Assembly (NCBI GenBank): GCA_003550325.1
Contig: QKWP01000048.1
Span: forward strand, 72,561-136,560
Source: Gigaspora rosea
Lineage: Eukaryota > Glomeromycota > Glomeromycetes > Diversisporales > Gigasporaceae
Length of the DNA: 64,000 nt
Reading direction: 5' to 3'
Part shown: positions 12,235 through 22,932 of the stretch, in pieces
How the letters are laid out: the number at the start of each line of letters is the position of its first letter
How positions within the stretch are numbered: the first letter of the stretch is position 1
Notes under the pieces: generated by a model
The model's database searches: none
What the model was told of the DNA's origin: nothing
Seen by the model: only the letters and a program-made list of their open reading frames with translations
Made by a program: the position numbers and the translations under genes

Positions 12235-12351
12235 GGCCACGCAAAGTTAATTTTTCATTTTGCATAACCTAGTGTTTCAAAATTCCGGTCGTGAGGTCGG
12301 ATTTTTTTTTTATATTTTTTTTTAATAAAAAAAAATTAACTTTGCGTGGCC
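12235..12351. mobile_element. Harbinger-type MITE, 117 bp
   Basis: Perfect inverted ends GGCCACGCAAAGTTAATTTT, flanked by TAA on both sides (12232-12234 and 12352-12354). The 3-bp TAA duplication and GG-starting ends are typical of PIF/Harbinger (Tourist-like) MITEs. The same termini occur in the next element and in the satellites at 28298 and 61905. Confidence 0.75.
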
Positions 12352-12376
12352 TAAATTAATTCATGTTCACATCTAA

Positions 12377-12609
12377 GGTCACGCAAAGTTAATTCTTCGG
12401 TTAACATAACATGGAATCAGAAAATTTTGTATTTTTTACCGGACCTATCAGGTAATTCCAGAAATTAAGGACATCATCAGGTGATACCGGAGAAAAAATT
12501 AAATAGAAAAAAATGGAATAATTGGCGCAATAGGAATTTAAAAAAAAAATTTTTTTGGAAAAACTGGGTCGGCGGGTTATGCAAAACAAAAAATTAATTT
12601 TGCGTGGCC
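12377..12609. mobile_element. Harbinger-type MITE, 233 bp
   Basis: Ends GGTCACGCAAAGTTAATTC and (inverted) GGCCACGCAAAATTAATTTT, with TAA on each side (12374-12376 and 12610-12612). The left subterminal stretch contains ATGGAATCAGAAAATTTT, which matches the inner part of the satellite unit at 28298. This makes it a candidate for the intact founder form of that satellite. Confidence 0.75.
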
Positions 12610-12688
12610 TAACATGCAGCGTACATCAATGCAATTGATGTATAAACTGAGACAAGATATACTTCCAAGAATAGCAACTGTAATTGCG

Positions 12689-12746
12689 TCAGGTATCACT
12701 GTTATCAGCTGAATTCATCAGGTATCACTGTTATCAGCTGAATTCA
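12689..12746 (+). repeat. Perfect 29-bp tandem duplication
   Basis: The 29-bp unit beginning TCAGGTATCACTGTTATCAG occurs twice head to tail without mismatch (12689-12717 and 12718-12746), so the duplication is recent. Confidence 0.9.
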
Positions 12747-12877
12747 TAATGCGGGTATAAGCTGGTGATCTCTTGCACTACAAGAAGCAAAGCAGCTTTG
12801 ATATGAAATTTTATGTTGTCACAAAATAGCAGGATTCTAAATGGGGCAGAAGGGTATAGGGCCTCTGTAGATAGTTA

Positions 12878-13144
12878 GTGCTAACTTGTTCTGGTCATTG
12901 TGCTTCTAGCAATGAAACCATAGTTAGCAATCCCATGAATGACCAAAATAAGCAATTAATTGAGATTTCAAATAAACTTGACAATAATAAAACTTACCTG
13001 ATTTTTATGTGCCATTCACACGCTATTATCTTATCTGTTTACTCAATTAGGACTAGTGATTATTTCCTTGGAACAGACCAGAATTCTGGTATATCCCTGC
13101 TTGACAATCTTTTTGATCTGCTAACTTTTGTCAACTCAAAATAA
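12878..13144 (+). CDS. Small hypothetical ORF, 88 codons
   Basis: An open frame with somewhat richer G+C than its surroundings. It reads MLTCSGHCASSNETIV and then a polar region with MCHSHAIILSV. No family recognised, no intron signals, and no neighbouring gene that gives it context. It starts at the first base of a TTG-like or alternative start rather than a strong ATG context, which lowers confidence. It may be chance. Confidence 0.15.
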   Translation: MLTCSGHCASSNETIVSNPMNDQNKQLIEISNKLDNNKTYLIFMCHSHAIILSVYSIRTSDYFLGTDQNSGISLLDNLFDLLTFVNSK

Positions 13145-13283
13145 GACAAATATCAGTAAATACACAAATTGTGATACCAAGCAATTACTATAGTGTAACA
13201 GTAACTTTGTAATTTACAAAAGGTATGTGCATACGTATATATGTGAAAAATGATACCAAACTAAATATAGGTCACATTATTAT

Positions 13284-13594
13284 GGGTCTGTATTATTTCG
13301 CTGACAATTACTTCACCGACATAACATTTCACTGACAAATATTCTCCGAGAAGTTCATTTTACCAACAGATGTTTCACCAAAACTCATTTCACAGACAAG
13401 TTTAAAAGCACACTAATTTTAACTATAATTCTACTCTAATCCTAACCCTGACCCTAACGACAATGACCAGAATTACTTTGTCGGTGAAATGAGCTTCGGT
13501 GAAATAAACAGTCAGTAAAATGAACTTGTCGGTGAATATTTGTTGATGAAATGTTATGTCAGTGAAGTGATTGTCGGCGAAATAATTGCCACCC
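13284..13594. mobile_element. MULE-type MITE whose inverted repeats are 16-bp-motif arrays
   Basis: A 311-bp element with near-perfect 9-bp flanks CATTATTAT (13275-13283) and CATTATGAT (13595-13603). The ends are GGGTCTGTATTATTTCGC and (inverted) GGGTGGCAATTATTTCGC. Each arm is an array of about 16-bp units of the type TTGTCGGTGAAATGAN. The centre (about 13440-13465) has a CCTAACCCTGACCCTAAC tract, like the other 9-bp-TSD elements here. Confidence 0.68.
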
Positions 13595-13685
13595 CATTAT
13601 GATTAATACAATCAATACATTAACTCAAACTCTAACCCGAATTTCAGCAACTTTATGTTTTTTAAAATTTCTAAAGTTATATATA

Positions 13686-13980
13686 AAATTCGGTGAGATT
13701 TCTTGTCAGGGAAACTTCTTGTCAGGGAAATTTCTTTTCGGAGAAAGATCCTGTCAAAAAAGAGATGTCGAAATATGTCACGTCGGAAAAATATTCTTTC
13801 TGAAATACATCATGTTTGTAAAATGTCTTTTCAAAAATATATCTTGTCAAAGAAAGAGGATGTCGAAAACATGGTAAGTCGGGGAAAGATTCTGTCAACA
13901 AAAAGTGCTATAGGTGAAACATTCTGTCGGGGATATGGGGTCAGTAAAATGAGCTGACAGGTAACTAGCTTTCAGGGAAT
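13686..13980 (+). repeat. 16-bp minisatellite array, about 17 units
   Basis: Consecutive units such as GGAAACTTCTTGTCAG, GGAAATTTCTTTTCGG and TGAAACATTCTGTCGG keep a 16-bp step, with a few 14- and 15-bp units. The TGTCGG core is the same as in the arms of the adjacent MITE (13284-13594), so this array and that element are related. Long open frames through it reflect the repeat. Confidence 0.75.
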
Positions 13981-15264
13981 CAAGATACAATGGCTATATA
14001 TAGTAATATTTTTAAAAGTTTTAAAAAATTTAATTAAAATATTTTGGTTTTAATCTAATTAATTTAATAAAGTATTATTTTAATTATAAAATAAAATAAA
14101 ATAAAAATTATTAAAATTGGTTATATAATATATAGTATTAAAATACTGTATTTTAATTTTTTTTATTTGGTAGTTATGCCGCAACTTTATTTATTACCTA
14201 TATAAAACCAGTACATAATGATCTATCTACTCTAAGTTGGCTAATATTATAAAGTGTAATCCACCTAGCTATCCTAAGGATACCTAAATGTGATCTGCTA
14301 TATTAAACATTTCTTTTATTATAAATTTATTATCTTATTAGATTTAGATTTTCAGAATTACTAATTGGAGTTTGCTATCTATTATAACTATTTACTTTTT
14401 TAATCTTTTTTTTTAACTTATCGACTAGCAGGATTTTATCAGGAAAAAACTTATATAGAAAATAAAAAAAAATAAAAGAGGAAAAACTACACTGCCTAAG
14501 TGAAAACCAAAATAATGCAAAATAATAATGAAAAAAAAGAAAGACAAAAAGTAAACAGCTATGATAGCACTATTTACACCTATGCCAGATGAAAATTTAT
14601 ATAATACTGCACAAAAAATTATCTCATTTAAGTATTATATGTACATAATAGGGGAGGCCATGCTAGCATTGAAGCCTTCTTAATTAGTATAAAAAAGAAA
14701 AGAAAAAGAAACTACACCTAATAGAACTTTCTAGAAAAAAAATTTATTAAAATTTTACTTCAATTATTTTATATATTATTTATTGTTTATCTTAACAGAC
14801 CTGATTTTACTCATGACTTGATTATAATTTGGTAGGCACATTTCCAATTTGAAAGGAGTAAATACTGCTAATCTTTGAATAGACAAAAAGAGTTTGTAAA
14901 CGTTATACTATATAGAATAGTATATCTGATCAGGTTTCTACTTCTACTTTTATATCTATAAAACTTGATAAAGCTCCAGAGATTCTTTACTACTACTTTG
15001 CTTAATAGTACTATAGCCTGCCAAGGTGCCTCACTTAAAAGTTTGCTAGTTTTTTCATCTCTATTTTAGATACAGAACATCTAGTAAATGGACTTTGTAG
15101 CTTACAGCAGCTTGATAAAGTTTTGTTATATTTAGATATACTATAATAAATTGTTAGAAAGAGTTGATTATTACTATATTTTAATTAAAGATTTAAAAAA
15201 AATTTATAGCTATAAACATTTTAATAATTTTAAAATATATTTAGTATTTATATAATTAATTTTA
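13981..15264. other. AT-rich intergenic sequence
   Basis: No gene, RNA gene or clear repeat found on either strand. Confidence 0.4.
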
Positions 15265-15603
15265 GGATAAATCTATGTGTCGCCACTAGCGATGTGCTTA
15301 TACATCGCCTTTCTATTTGATTGGTTAAATCTTTCAATCATTGCTGTATATACATTGCATAAATAAATAAACCAGGTTTTTTGTTAGTCAGGGTTAGGGT
15401 TAGATTAGGTAGAGTTGGGGTGTGAGATTAGTTTATAGGCAAGTTTTTAGGCTAGAAGCAATTTTAGCAATTTTTTAAAATTTTTTTTGTTTTTGTTACA
15501 CAAAGATTGATTTACATCTTACATCTGATTCTGAATTTTAATTGGCAAATTGACTATAGGTAATAATCACCTGTGGTGTTAATTAGAAATATTTTTTTTT
15601 ATT
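15265..15603 (+). mobile_element. MULE-type MITE, copy B (9-bp TSD)
   Basis: A 339-bp element flanked by 9-bp repeats TTAATTTTA (15256-15264 and 15604-15612). A left-end palindrome reads CGCCACTAGCGATG. The interior has AGGGTTAGGGTTAGATTAGG (about 15389) and the TTTTTGTTACAC block shared with the copies at 19886, 34868 and 37037. The AT-rich TSD could be coincidental; the length agreement with other copies supports it. Confidence 0.6.
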
Positions 15604-15714
15604 TTAATTTTACAAACCTATAGAATTAAAATAAAATTTATTAAAATTAGTTAATAAATATTTTTAATTAAATAATTAAAATTTTTAAAAATATTAAAAA
15701 GTACAAAAATTTTA

Positions 15715-16511
15715 AAATTATTATGTATTTTAGCAAAAACCCAAAATTTAGAAAGCAAAAAAATCTGTTTTTTGCAATTATTTTTGGCATCTAGTAGTCC
15801 AATTTAAATAAACTTTTTTTAAATAAACTTTTTTTAAATAAACTTTTTTTAAAACAAAGCTCTCAATAAAATACATCTAACAAAAAAAGTTTATTCAATT
15901 CTGATCACTGGATCAAAAGTTATTTAAGTGATGATCTGTGAAAGATTGGCACTATTACTATATTGGGACAATAGTAAATTTTGGAATAAGTACAATATAA
16001 ACTTTTATTTTATGGCTGAAATCTGATACTGCTCCAATAATAAGTAATTTTTTAACAGCTCAAATCAATTAATTAAAAGGTGTAGTGCTTACTGAGGCAC
16101 ATCTAATAATAGTTAGATCATTCAAATCAGCCCAGTATATGCTAAAATATCACTAAAAAATAATTGGCCAACTATATATAATTCTATGTAAACAAACTAG
16201 AAATTTATATAGTTAGCCAATCATGTTTTAGTGATATCTCAGCATATATTGGACAGAATTGAATAATCTAAATACCATTAGATGCATCTTAGTGGGCTTT
16301 ACAACTTTTAATTAATTGACTTGAGCTGTTAACTTAATTAAAAATTACTTATTATTGGAGCAGTATCAGATTTTAGTATATAATGAAGATCATAATAATT
16401 TTGCCACAAATTCTATCATTACTTAAGTAAATATAGTTTTTTCATTTTTAGCAAATTAGGTCAAAATTGGCCAAATCCAGTTATGACCCATATGAGATGT
16501 CCAGGGTCCTA
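15715..16511 (+). repeat. Dispersed 300-bp repeat, split by a nested element
   Basis: Segments 15715-15929 and 16420-16511 together match 56945-57241 and, inverted, 61113-61400. Shared blocks include TTTATTCAATTCTGAT and AAATTAGGTCAAAATTGGCC, and the right end GGGTCCT. The copy is interrupted at 15930-16419. A triplet of TAAATAAACTTTTTTT is found at about 15803-15848. Confidence 0.7.
15930..16419. mobile_element. Foldback element nested in the dispersed repeat
   Basis: Arms of about 170 bp (16018-16178 and 16200-16378) are close reverse complements, sharing for example TCTGATACTGCTCCAATAAT. The flanks TATTTAAGT (15921-15929) and TACTTAAGT (16420-16428) match at 8 of 9 bases. Comparison with the uninterrupted copy at 56945 shows that only one such site existed before insertion. 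A 9-bp duplication fits a MULE-type foldback element. Confidence 0.72.
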
Positions 16512-18005
16512 TTTGAATTAAATGTATCAACAATATGATTAATCAATTAAGTAAATATGTATAGATCAATAATATATCAAAATAAGTAATTCAATAAATA
16601 AGACAAGAAGTATGAGAATTTGATAATATATGATAAAGTTTATAAGTTCTCTTTGCTTTGAAATGCCTACTAACTTATTCAAGTTTATTATTCAGATTGA
16701 AGTCTGAAGAAATTTATTGAAACGAAATTCACAAGCTTTAAATACAAAATTATTATATATAAATAATTTAGACTATTGAATTGTCAGACATCCTTCTTCT
16801 GTTTATAATTCACTGATACAATTATTTTTCTACCAAGCATATGCACATAAAATTGTTATTTAGATTAAGCCGTCCCTTTTACACCAATAATTTTATCATA
16901 TGATCTATCTGAGAAGGGGATGAGACGATAGTATTAAAATGCTTCGTATTCATTCACCCCTTGAAGAAGCATAAGCAATTTGGACAAAGTTAATCTGAGC
17001 ACAAAAGATATGGTGTGATATAATTTTAAAGACTTAAGAGGTAATTTGTTCTATGATTATTTAAAGTTGGGTCTCGCGTCATCTATCTATGTGGGTATGA
17101 ATAACTAAATAAGAAAATAGAGATAATATATATGAACATACAAATAAAGATAATCAGAAGAAGGAAACATAGTACAGAAGTACGGTTAAAAGAGATAATT
17201 GAATACAGCGAAGTTCGATCATTTGAGCAGGGTAAAAAAATTTTATGGTTGGCAAAACTTTTTTATTTTTTTGTTATAACTGTTTGAATGAGTTTGAATT
17301 TGTTCCGCGTCATTCACCAAAACCGATCGTACTGGTCCTTCGCAACATCACGCGCGCATAGCTATCCCTTATTAAAATATCGCTATTTTTTCAATTTCAC
17401 GTTACCGGATCCTACGATCTGATTGGTTTATTAGGTGAGTGCGTTACAAAGCATATTCGCTAAATTATATAATTTAAAAATAATAAAATATATTAATGAT
17501 AAAAATTATCAGACTATTCATAAACCATTTCTTCATGAATAAGTCCAATGATTACTATCACATGGAAAGTCCAGTGACTCACAATAATGTATTGTCTTGT
17601 GACTTTGTTTACAAATCTGAAATTTGATGATTCAGTATCAGAATGATAAAATATAATAAAATTATTATAATTATCATAAAAACATATGAATTTGCTTAGT
17701 GAATAGAATCGATTATATGTACTCGATCATTGATCGATTTAAGGCAATGATCGAGCAGCAATTAATAAGCTTGAGCAAAAATAAGTTAATCAATCATCGA
17801 TATTAATAAGTGTATATATTGATCGATTAAAAAATTTTTTTATATTAAATTGTAAGCAAAATCGAATTAAATAGCAATTTATTTTTTTATTTAATAATAA
17901 TAAATCTTTGCAATACAAAAGCTTATATGTGCATTAGATAATAATAAATATAGTTTTAACAGCAGATATTTATTTTTTAAAAAAATAAAAAAAATAACCT
18001 TAAAA
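16512..18005. other. AT-rich intergenic with an ATCGAT-rich block
   Basis: Slightly GC-richer islands are at 16870-17110 and 17300-17450, without a credible ORF or tRNA. An ATCGAT/GATCGA-rich low-complexity block is at about 17708-17865. Confidence 0.4.
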
Positions 18006-18151
18006 GTATTGTAAATAAGCACAGCACCCTCTATCCTACTTTTTCTAATTTCAGATTAGTGGAACTAGCAAAATAAAATATTTAATCAAGTTATTCTCGT
18101 TAACTTGAAGTTGAAATGTAGAGTAGAGGGTGCTGTGCTTATTTCAATATT
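18006..18151. mobile_element. Miniature inverted-repeat element, about 145 bp
   Basis: The inverted ends share AAATAAGCACAGCACCCTCT exactly (left about 18013, right about 18145). The middle is unrelated AT-rich sequence. No TSD could be fixed. Confidence 0.65.
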
Positions 18152-18481
18152 TTATAGTAAATAGCACTAGTATAATTAGTAATAAAGCTTATTTAAAAAC
18201 CTACTAAAAAGTCAAAGAAATTTGATTTTTGTTTGTCATAACTTTAGTAATTTTTTGTTCATCATGTCTATAGATGCAGACTTATTTACATCACTAGTTA
18301 CGTCTCAATTGTGCTTTATTTTATAAACCGATTTTTTATATAGGACATAACTAAGTGATATTATAAGTCTGTATCTAAAGTCATATCATGTCATATTAAA
18401 TTAATTTTTATTAGAAAATTGATTTTTGTTTGTTATAACGATATGTAAATAGAGAATAGCATATCATATTATTATTTTAGG

Positions 18482-18871
18482 GGTTTTGAAGAGGGGCAGT
18501 GGTAGATTGTGTATTATAAGGTCTACTATCCCCCAAAAATTTTATTTGGTTCTTTTAACCTTTCACACTGCCGTTTACGCTATTTGGCTAATGACTTTGA
18601 ACCCGGTCGCTATCACTTTTCGCTTAGACAGTTTGCTCGGCAGTTTGTCTAATTACAAAAATAGCGAAAAGGAATTATTATTAATTATCAAAGTTTTGAA
18701 GAGTTGAATAAAGGAAGAGATGAGTATGATTGAGAAGCCCAAAAAATATTATCCTCATTATTTATTATTCAACCAGATAAATTTAGCTAGTATCCCTAAC
18801 AAAACCAAAAAATTTTTTATACTCCGGAGGCCAATGAAGAAATTCCCGCTGATTTACTAGCCTGAATATTT
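18482..18871 (+). pseudogene. Decayed unidentified reading frame
   Basis: One frame from 18482 to 18871 has protein-like composition: YYPPKILFGSFN, RLRYLANDFEPGRYHF and EEIPADLLA. It is interrupted by six stops, at 18503, 18650, 18662, 18731, 18788 and 18797. Five are TAA/TAG that a C-to-T change would make from Gln codons; the sixth is TGA. I do not recognise the family. An alternative 73-codon frame at 18486-18707 lies in another phase and looks less protein-like. This could also be a chance GC-richer patch. Confidence 0.3.
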
Positions 18872-18981
18872 TAATAGTAATTTTTTATTCATCATAACGA
18901 TAGTCTAAAGTTTATTACAAATCAATATTGCTCATCTGATCTATTTTAAACTCGTTTCGAGCATAATCTAATAATGTGATC

Positions 18982-19428
18982 GCAGCAGTAGGCTTTAACA
19001 ATCGCGATACTAATTTGGTTAGATGCTTAATTAAAAAAAATCATAATTCATTACATTACCCATCAATTAGGTTCAGGGGTTGTTGATACTAGGTTAGTTA
19101 TTTTTTAACCTGATTTCTTGTAGAGTATTTATGCTATTATAAGCTACTATTACTAACTTAAATCTGATATGAATTTAATTCCAAGAAATTTATTTTTGTA
19201 CCATTTTTGGCTTGGTATTATGAAATTAGTATCGTAATTTCTAAAGCAGATAGTACATTAAATTATACATATAGTAGTAGTAGGCTTTAACAATCGTGAT
19301 ACTAATTTGGTTAAATGCTCAATTAATAATTCATTATATTAACCTGTCTTACTGTTAAAATCAAGTTTAGAGGCTATTGACTCTAGATTGGCCATTTTTT
19401 AATCTGGTTTCTTGTAGAGTATTCGTGT
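18982..19428 (+). repeat. Direct repeat pair of about 150 bp
   Basis: 18982-19131 and 19273-19428 are diverged direct copies. Both start with GTAGGCTTTAACAATCG and end with TTTCTTGTAGAGTATT. They lie just upstream of the hAT transposase relic and may belong to its 5' region. Confidence 0.65.
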
Positions 19429-19810
19429 AGTTAATTACATATAAAAGCTGTATTAATTCGAATACAATTTTTTTTTAGCTATTTGAATTTTGCAAAATTT
19501 TAGTATTATTAAAATGTCCAATTCAAAAAAGCGAAATAACAACACATTATCCTCTCAACAAAATAAAAAAATTCATAACGATAATGATTTACTTTATGAA
19601 GAGCCTCAATGGGTTGATATTGGTAGTAATAAAACGAGTTGGGTTTGGAAATATTTTGGAGTAAAAACTGATAGTCGTGCTTACTGTAAATACATTATAG
19701 ACCAGGATGAAAAAATAGAATGCGGATGGAGCTATGTTTACAATTCTCAAACTAGCAGCATGATTCATCATTTAGGCTCAGTTCATAAAAAATTCGAAGA
19801 AGAAAAATTA

Positions 19811-19874
19811 GTAAGTAAAATTTAGTTTATATTTATATTAGATAATTAAAAATTTTAACATTTTACTAATACAG
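19811..19874 (+). other. Intron 1 of the hAT relic
   Basis: 64 nt with donor GTAAGT, a CTAAT branch-like element and acceptor ACAG. Splicing is phase 0. If the MITE at 19886-20227 is ignored with one TSD copy, the frame continues from the BED exon into the downstream coding region, interrupted by one TAA. Confidence 0.65.
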
Positions 19875-19885
19875 TATATAAATAT

Positions 19886-20227
19886 GAAAAAATGTGCTTG
19901 TCACCAGTGGTGACATACTCCTGTGTAATGTACAATCAAAACAAATATAAACACATATAAATTTATTTTCGTTAGAGTTAGGGTTAGAGTTTGGATTAGG
20001 GTTAGGATTAGAGGTAACTATATAGTAAAATTTCACGATGAATTTTTTTTTGCTAGAATAAAGGGTGGTTTCATAGTCAAAATTTCAGCTATTGCGATAT
20101 TTTTGAAAACGGAGTTTTTTCACTTTATTTTATGTTACACAATCAGGTGTAACATTATACCTGATCTTGATTCCTATTGGTACGGTTGGCACGGGATTGT
20201 CACCGCCGGTGACAAATAGATTTACTC
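19886..20227 (+). mobile_element. MULE-type MITE, copy C, inserted in hAT exon 2
   Basis: A 342-bp element flanked by TATAAATAT (19877-19885 and 20228-20236). The ends are GAAAAAATGTGCTTGTCACC and (inverted) GAGTAAATCTATTTGTCACC. Each end carries its own palindrome, TGTCACCAGTGGTGACA on the left and TGTCACCGCCGGTGACA on the right. The interior has TTAGGGTTAGAG and AGGGTTAGGATTAG (about 19979-20010) and GGGTGGTTTCATAG (about 20065). Confidence 0.8.
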
Positions 20228-21450
20228 TATAAATATTTAAAAACAAACAAAACTCGATATTCAATTTAAGAAAGTAACACTACATAAAGAGTCAAAACAA
20301 AATGAATTACAATGAGCTGCTACAGATTGGATAATCATAGACTCCCAACCTTTCAATACAGCAAGTGGATTAGGATTTCAAAAAATGATGAAAAAAGTTG
20401 ATCCAGCATTTCATTTACCATGTTATAAAACTATTAAAAAAAATTTGAGCATTGGATATCAAGCAACATTTCAAGCAATAAAGGAATTAATCAGTAAATC
20501 ATGTAAGAATGCAGCTATAACAACAGATCTCTGGATGTTATGTGCGAATGATGGATATATAGGAATAACCTGTTACTGGTTAAATGATAATATGGAGTTA
20601 TACAATATACTTCTTTGCATTGAACCTATTAAATATCCTCACACTGGTGATCATATTTGTAATACTATTATTTCTAAAATTACATCTTTAGGCTTAAATG
20701 ATAAAGTTAAAATAGTAGTTAGCGATAGCGGTTCTAATATGGTAAAGGCAATTCATAAGTGGAAAAGTGTTGAACGTGTACTATGTTTGGCGCATACCCT
20801 TCAATTATGTGTAACTAAGGCTTTGCGAAAAATTAATTCATATACAAACGATATAAAAAGCTGAATAGTTTTTTTAATTCTCCTAAACAAAATGAAAAAT
20901 TGGAAGAAGCACAACATCAATTATTATTGAGATATGAAGATATAGAAGTTGATCAAAATGTTCCGGATAGTTCAGTATCAACTGACCAAAATCTATCTAA
21001 TATAAATTCATCCAATTTAACTTCAAATAAAGAAACAGATGAAGTAACAATTTATACTCTCTTAAAAATTTTAAGAACTATTAATGAATGTAATACTCAG
21101 TGGGGGTCTTCTTTGGCTTCTTGGAAAAGGTTAAAGGAATTAAAAGATCCTATAAAATATGTTATTTTTAACCTTTCTTTAGAAAATAACAAAGAAGCAA
21201 AAAAAGATCATAAAATATTAACAAAGCGGGTTTTGAAATATTGAGAATGGGACTTACTTGATCATTTAATTGAGCTTTTTAAGCCAATTGAAGAGGCAAT
21301 GGAGTGGTTTAGTGGCCAAAAGTATTGTACGCTATCACTAATATATCCAACAATACAAATCCTAAAATATAATTATATCGTAATTGAAGAAGAAGGCAAT
21401 GAAGGTATATTTATTTATATTTTTTTTGTTATTGTAGTTGTAAAATTAGA

Positions 21451-21605
21451 TTATATTATTGTATGACAATAAATTTTGGTACAATTAAGTTTTAAAATTA
21501 TAATTAGACAGAATGATAATAATATGCTCTGTCTAATAAGAATTTTAAAACTCAACCATACAAATAATGTATAATTAAATTTTGGTGTAGCAGTCATAAC
21601 AATAG
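21451..21605. mobile_element. Small palindromic MITE in hAT intron 2
   Basis: Reverse-complementary arms centred near 21519 share AGTTTTAAAATT and ATTAGACAG. The outer ends are ATTGTATGAC and (inverted) ATTGTTATGAC. Confidence 0.5.
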
Positions 21606-21726
21606 CCAGACGATAAAATTGTTATTGTATAGATAATAAAAAATTGATGAATATACTGTATATTAATGATCGGATCAGTATTGCCAAAGGCTTCTTTTTT
21701 TAATTCTTTTAAAATAGTGATCTTTA

Positions 21727-22002
21727 AACTTCACCAATTATCTCTTCTGAATCATGGACTTTAATGACAACAGCTGTTAGTCACTTATTATCACAATTTT
21801 TATAAAAGTTTTCAATATCAAAACTGTCACAACTAGCATGATAAATAAACATAAATTTAAAAGGTAAATGTGTAAAATGGTATGGAATTCTTTGCTTATC
21901 AATCCAACTTGCTATTAATCCTGCATCATTTATATTAATAATCTTTGATTCAACTGGATATCCTCTTAATAGTAAAATTTTAAACAGGGGAGAAGGCAAA
22001 AA
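21727..22002 (-). pseudogene. TLDc-domain protein fragment
   Basis: Read leftward from about 22002, the frame gives SKIININDAGLIASWI, then PFKFMFIYHASCDSFD, then FYKNCDNK, an in-frame TGA (21781-21783), and AVVIKVHDSEEIIGEV. This is the pattern of the TLDc domain start (FKLLYRASRDGF, CDNKGPT, ...VKV...IIGGY), including the preceding linker. Those proteins, often fused to BTB or kinase domains, are numerous in glomeromycotan fungi. Only about 90 residues remain, so this is a piece captured within a transposon intron. The Arg expected before the Asp of the core motif is replaced, and the Gly after CDNK is lost to the stop. Confidence 0.65.
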
Positions 22003-22030
22003 AAATAGTACTAAAAATGGCAGTTTTGCT

Positions 22031-22088
22031 TAATATCTGTCGAGGAAATATGGGCTGCGACTGCAGCCCATATATCCCTGACAGATAT
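22031..22088. repeat. 58-bp near-perfect hairpin
   Basis: Arms ATATCTGTCGAGGAAATATG and, inverted, ATATCTGTCAGGGATATATG close on GGGCTGCGACTGCAGCCC. It could be a minimal foldback element. Confidence 0.7.
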
Positions 22089-22199
22089 TTGATCTGATCA
22101 TTTATATACGCCATACTACTGAACTTACTCACTATACGATAATTTTATAATAATTATATAGTATATTAAATAAATCATTTAGCACTATGAATAGTACTA

Positions 22200-22932
22200 A
22201 TGATGGGTGACGCAATAATTTTGGCAATGAAGCAGTAGTTTCGTCAATGGTTTCATCAAATGCAACTTGACAATTGATGCACTATTGATGATTGATGAAC
22301 TATTGATGAACTATTAATGAACTATTGAACAATTGATGCAACTATTGACGGTTTATAAAGATTTATTCTACTTTTTTAAATTTTGTCGACACATTTTTCA
22401 AAGTGCACTATTTTCACTCTCTATTAACAACGTCAAGTCATGTAAATCCAGAATAGGAAATCACGGAGATCGGGATTGTTCGATAAATGAGGTAATCAAG
22501 GGTTTAATCAGCTTATAAATTTGATTAACTGATTGATTATTAATTATCTTTCTTTATTTGCTTGGAACAAAAAAAATTGGATCGAATGATAATGACAAGT
22601 ATTTGATAATTTCAGCACAATACGAATTTGGTTTTTGTTAAAGAGGTAACAAATACTTTGATACTTTATTAATGTGTTTTAAAGGCAACTCGCAGAGCTT
22701 AACGATTCTACTTTAATTTCAACAATGAGGTGATTTGAACAAGGCTTTTCGATAGTAGTAAGGACAAAAAGGGTAAAGTGATGATTGATTATGGCAAAAT
22801 TTAGAGATAAGTATCTTAATTACTTAGAGTTAACGCTTCTACTCTAATAAATTAAGCTAATTTTGCCCTTTTTATGAGTTGTGTCATACATCGCTTCATG
22901 CGCTATGAGTTGCGTCATGCGTCACCCATCTA
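22200..22932. mobile_element. Inverted-repeat element with GATGGGTGACGC ends
   Basis: GATGGGTGACGCAA starts near 22203 and its complement TGCGTCACCCATC ends near 22931. An 11-bp tandem array (ATTGATGAACT type) lies at 22260-22350. No transposase frame. CTATACGATAAT occurs just left of the element (22132-22143) and just right of it (from 22931), hinting at a larger duplicated flank. Confidence 0.5.

Noticed and set aside
17210..17240. GAAGTTCGATCATTTG as a possible tRNA B box
   Set aside because: No A box at the right distance and no acceptor stem pairing. No tRNA gene was found anywhere in the window.
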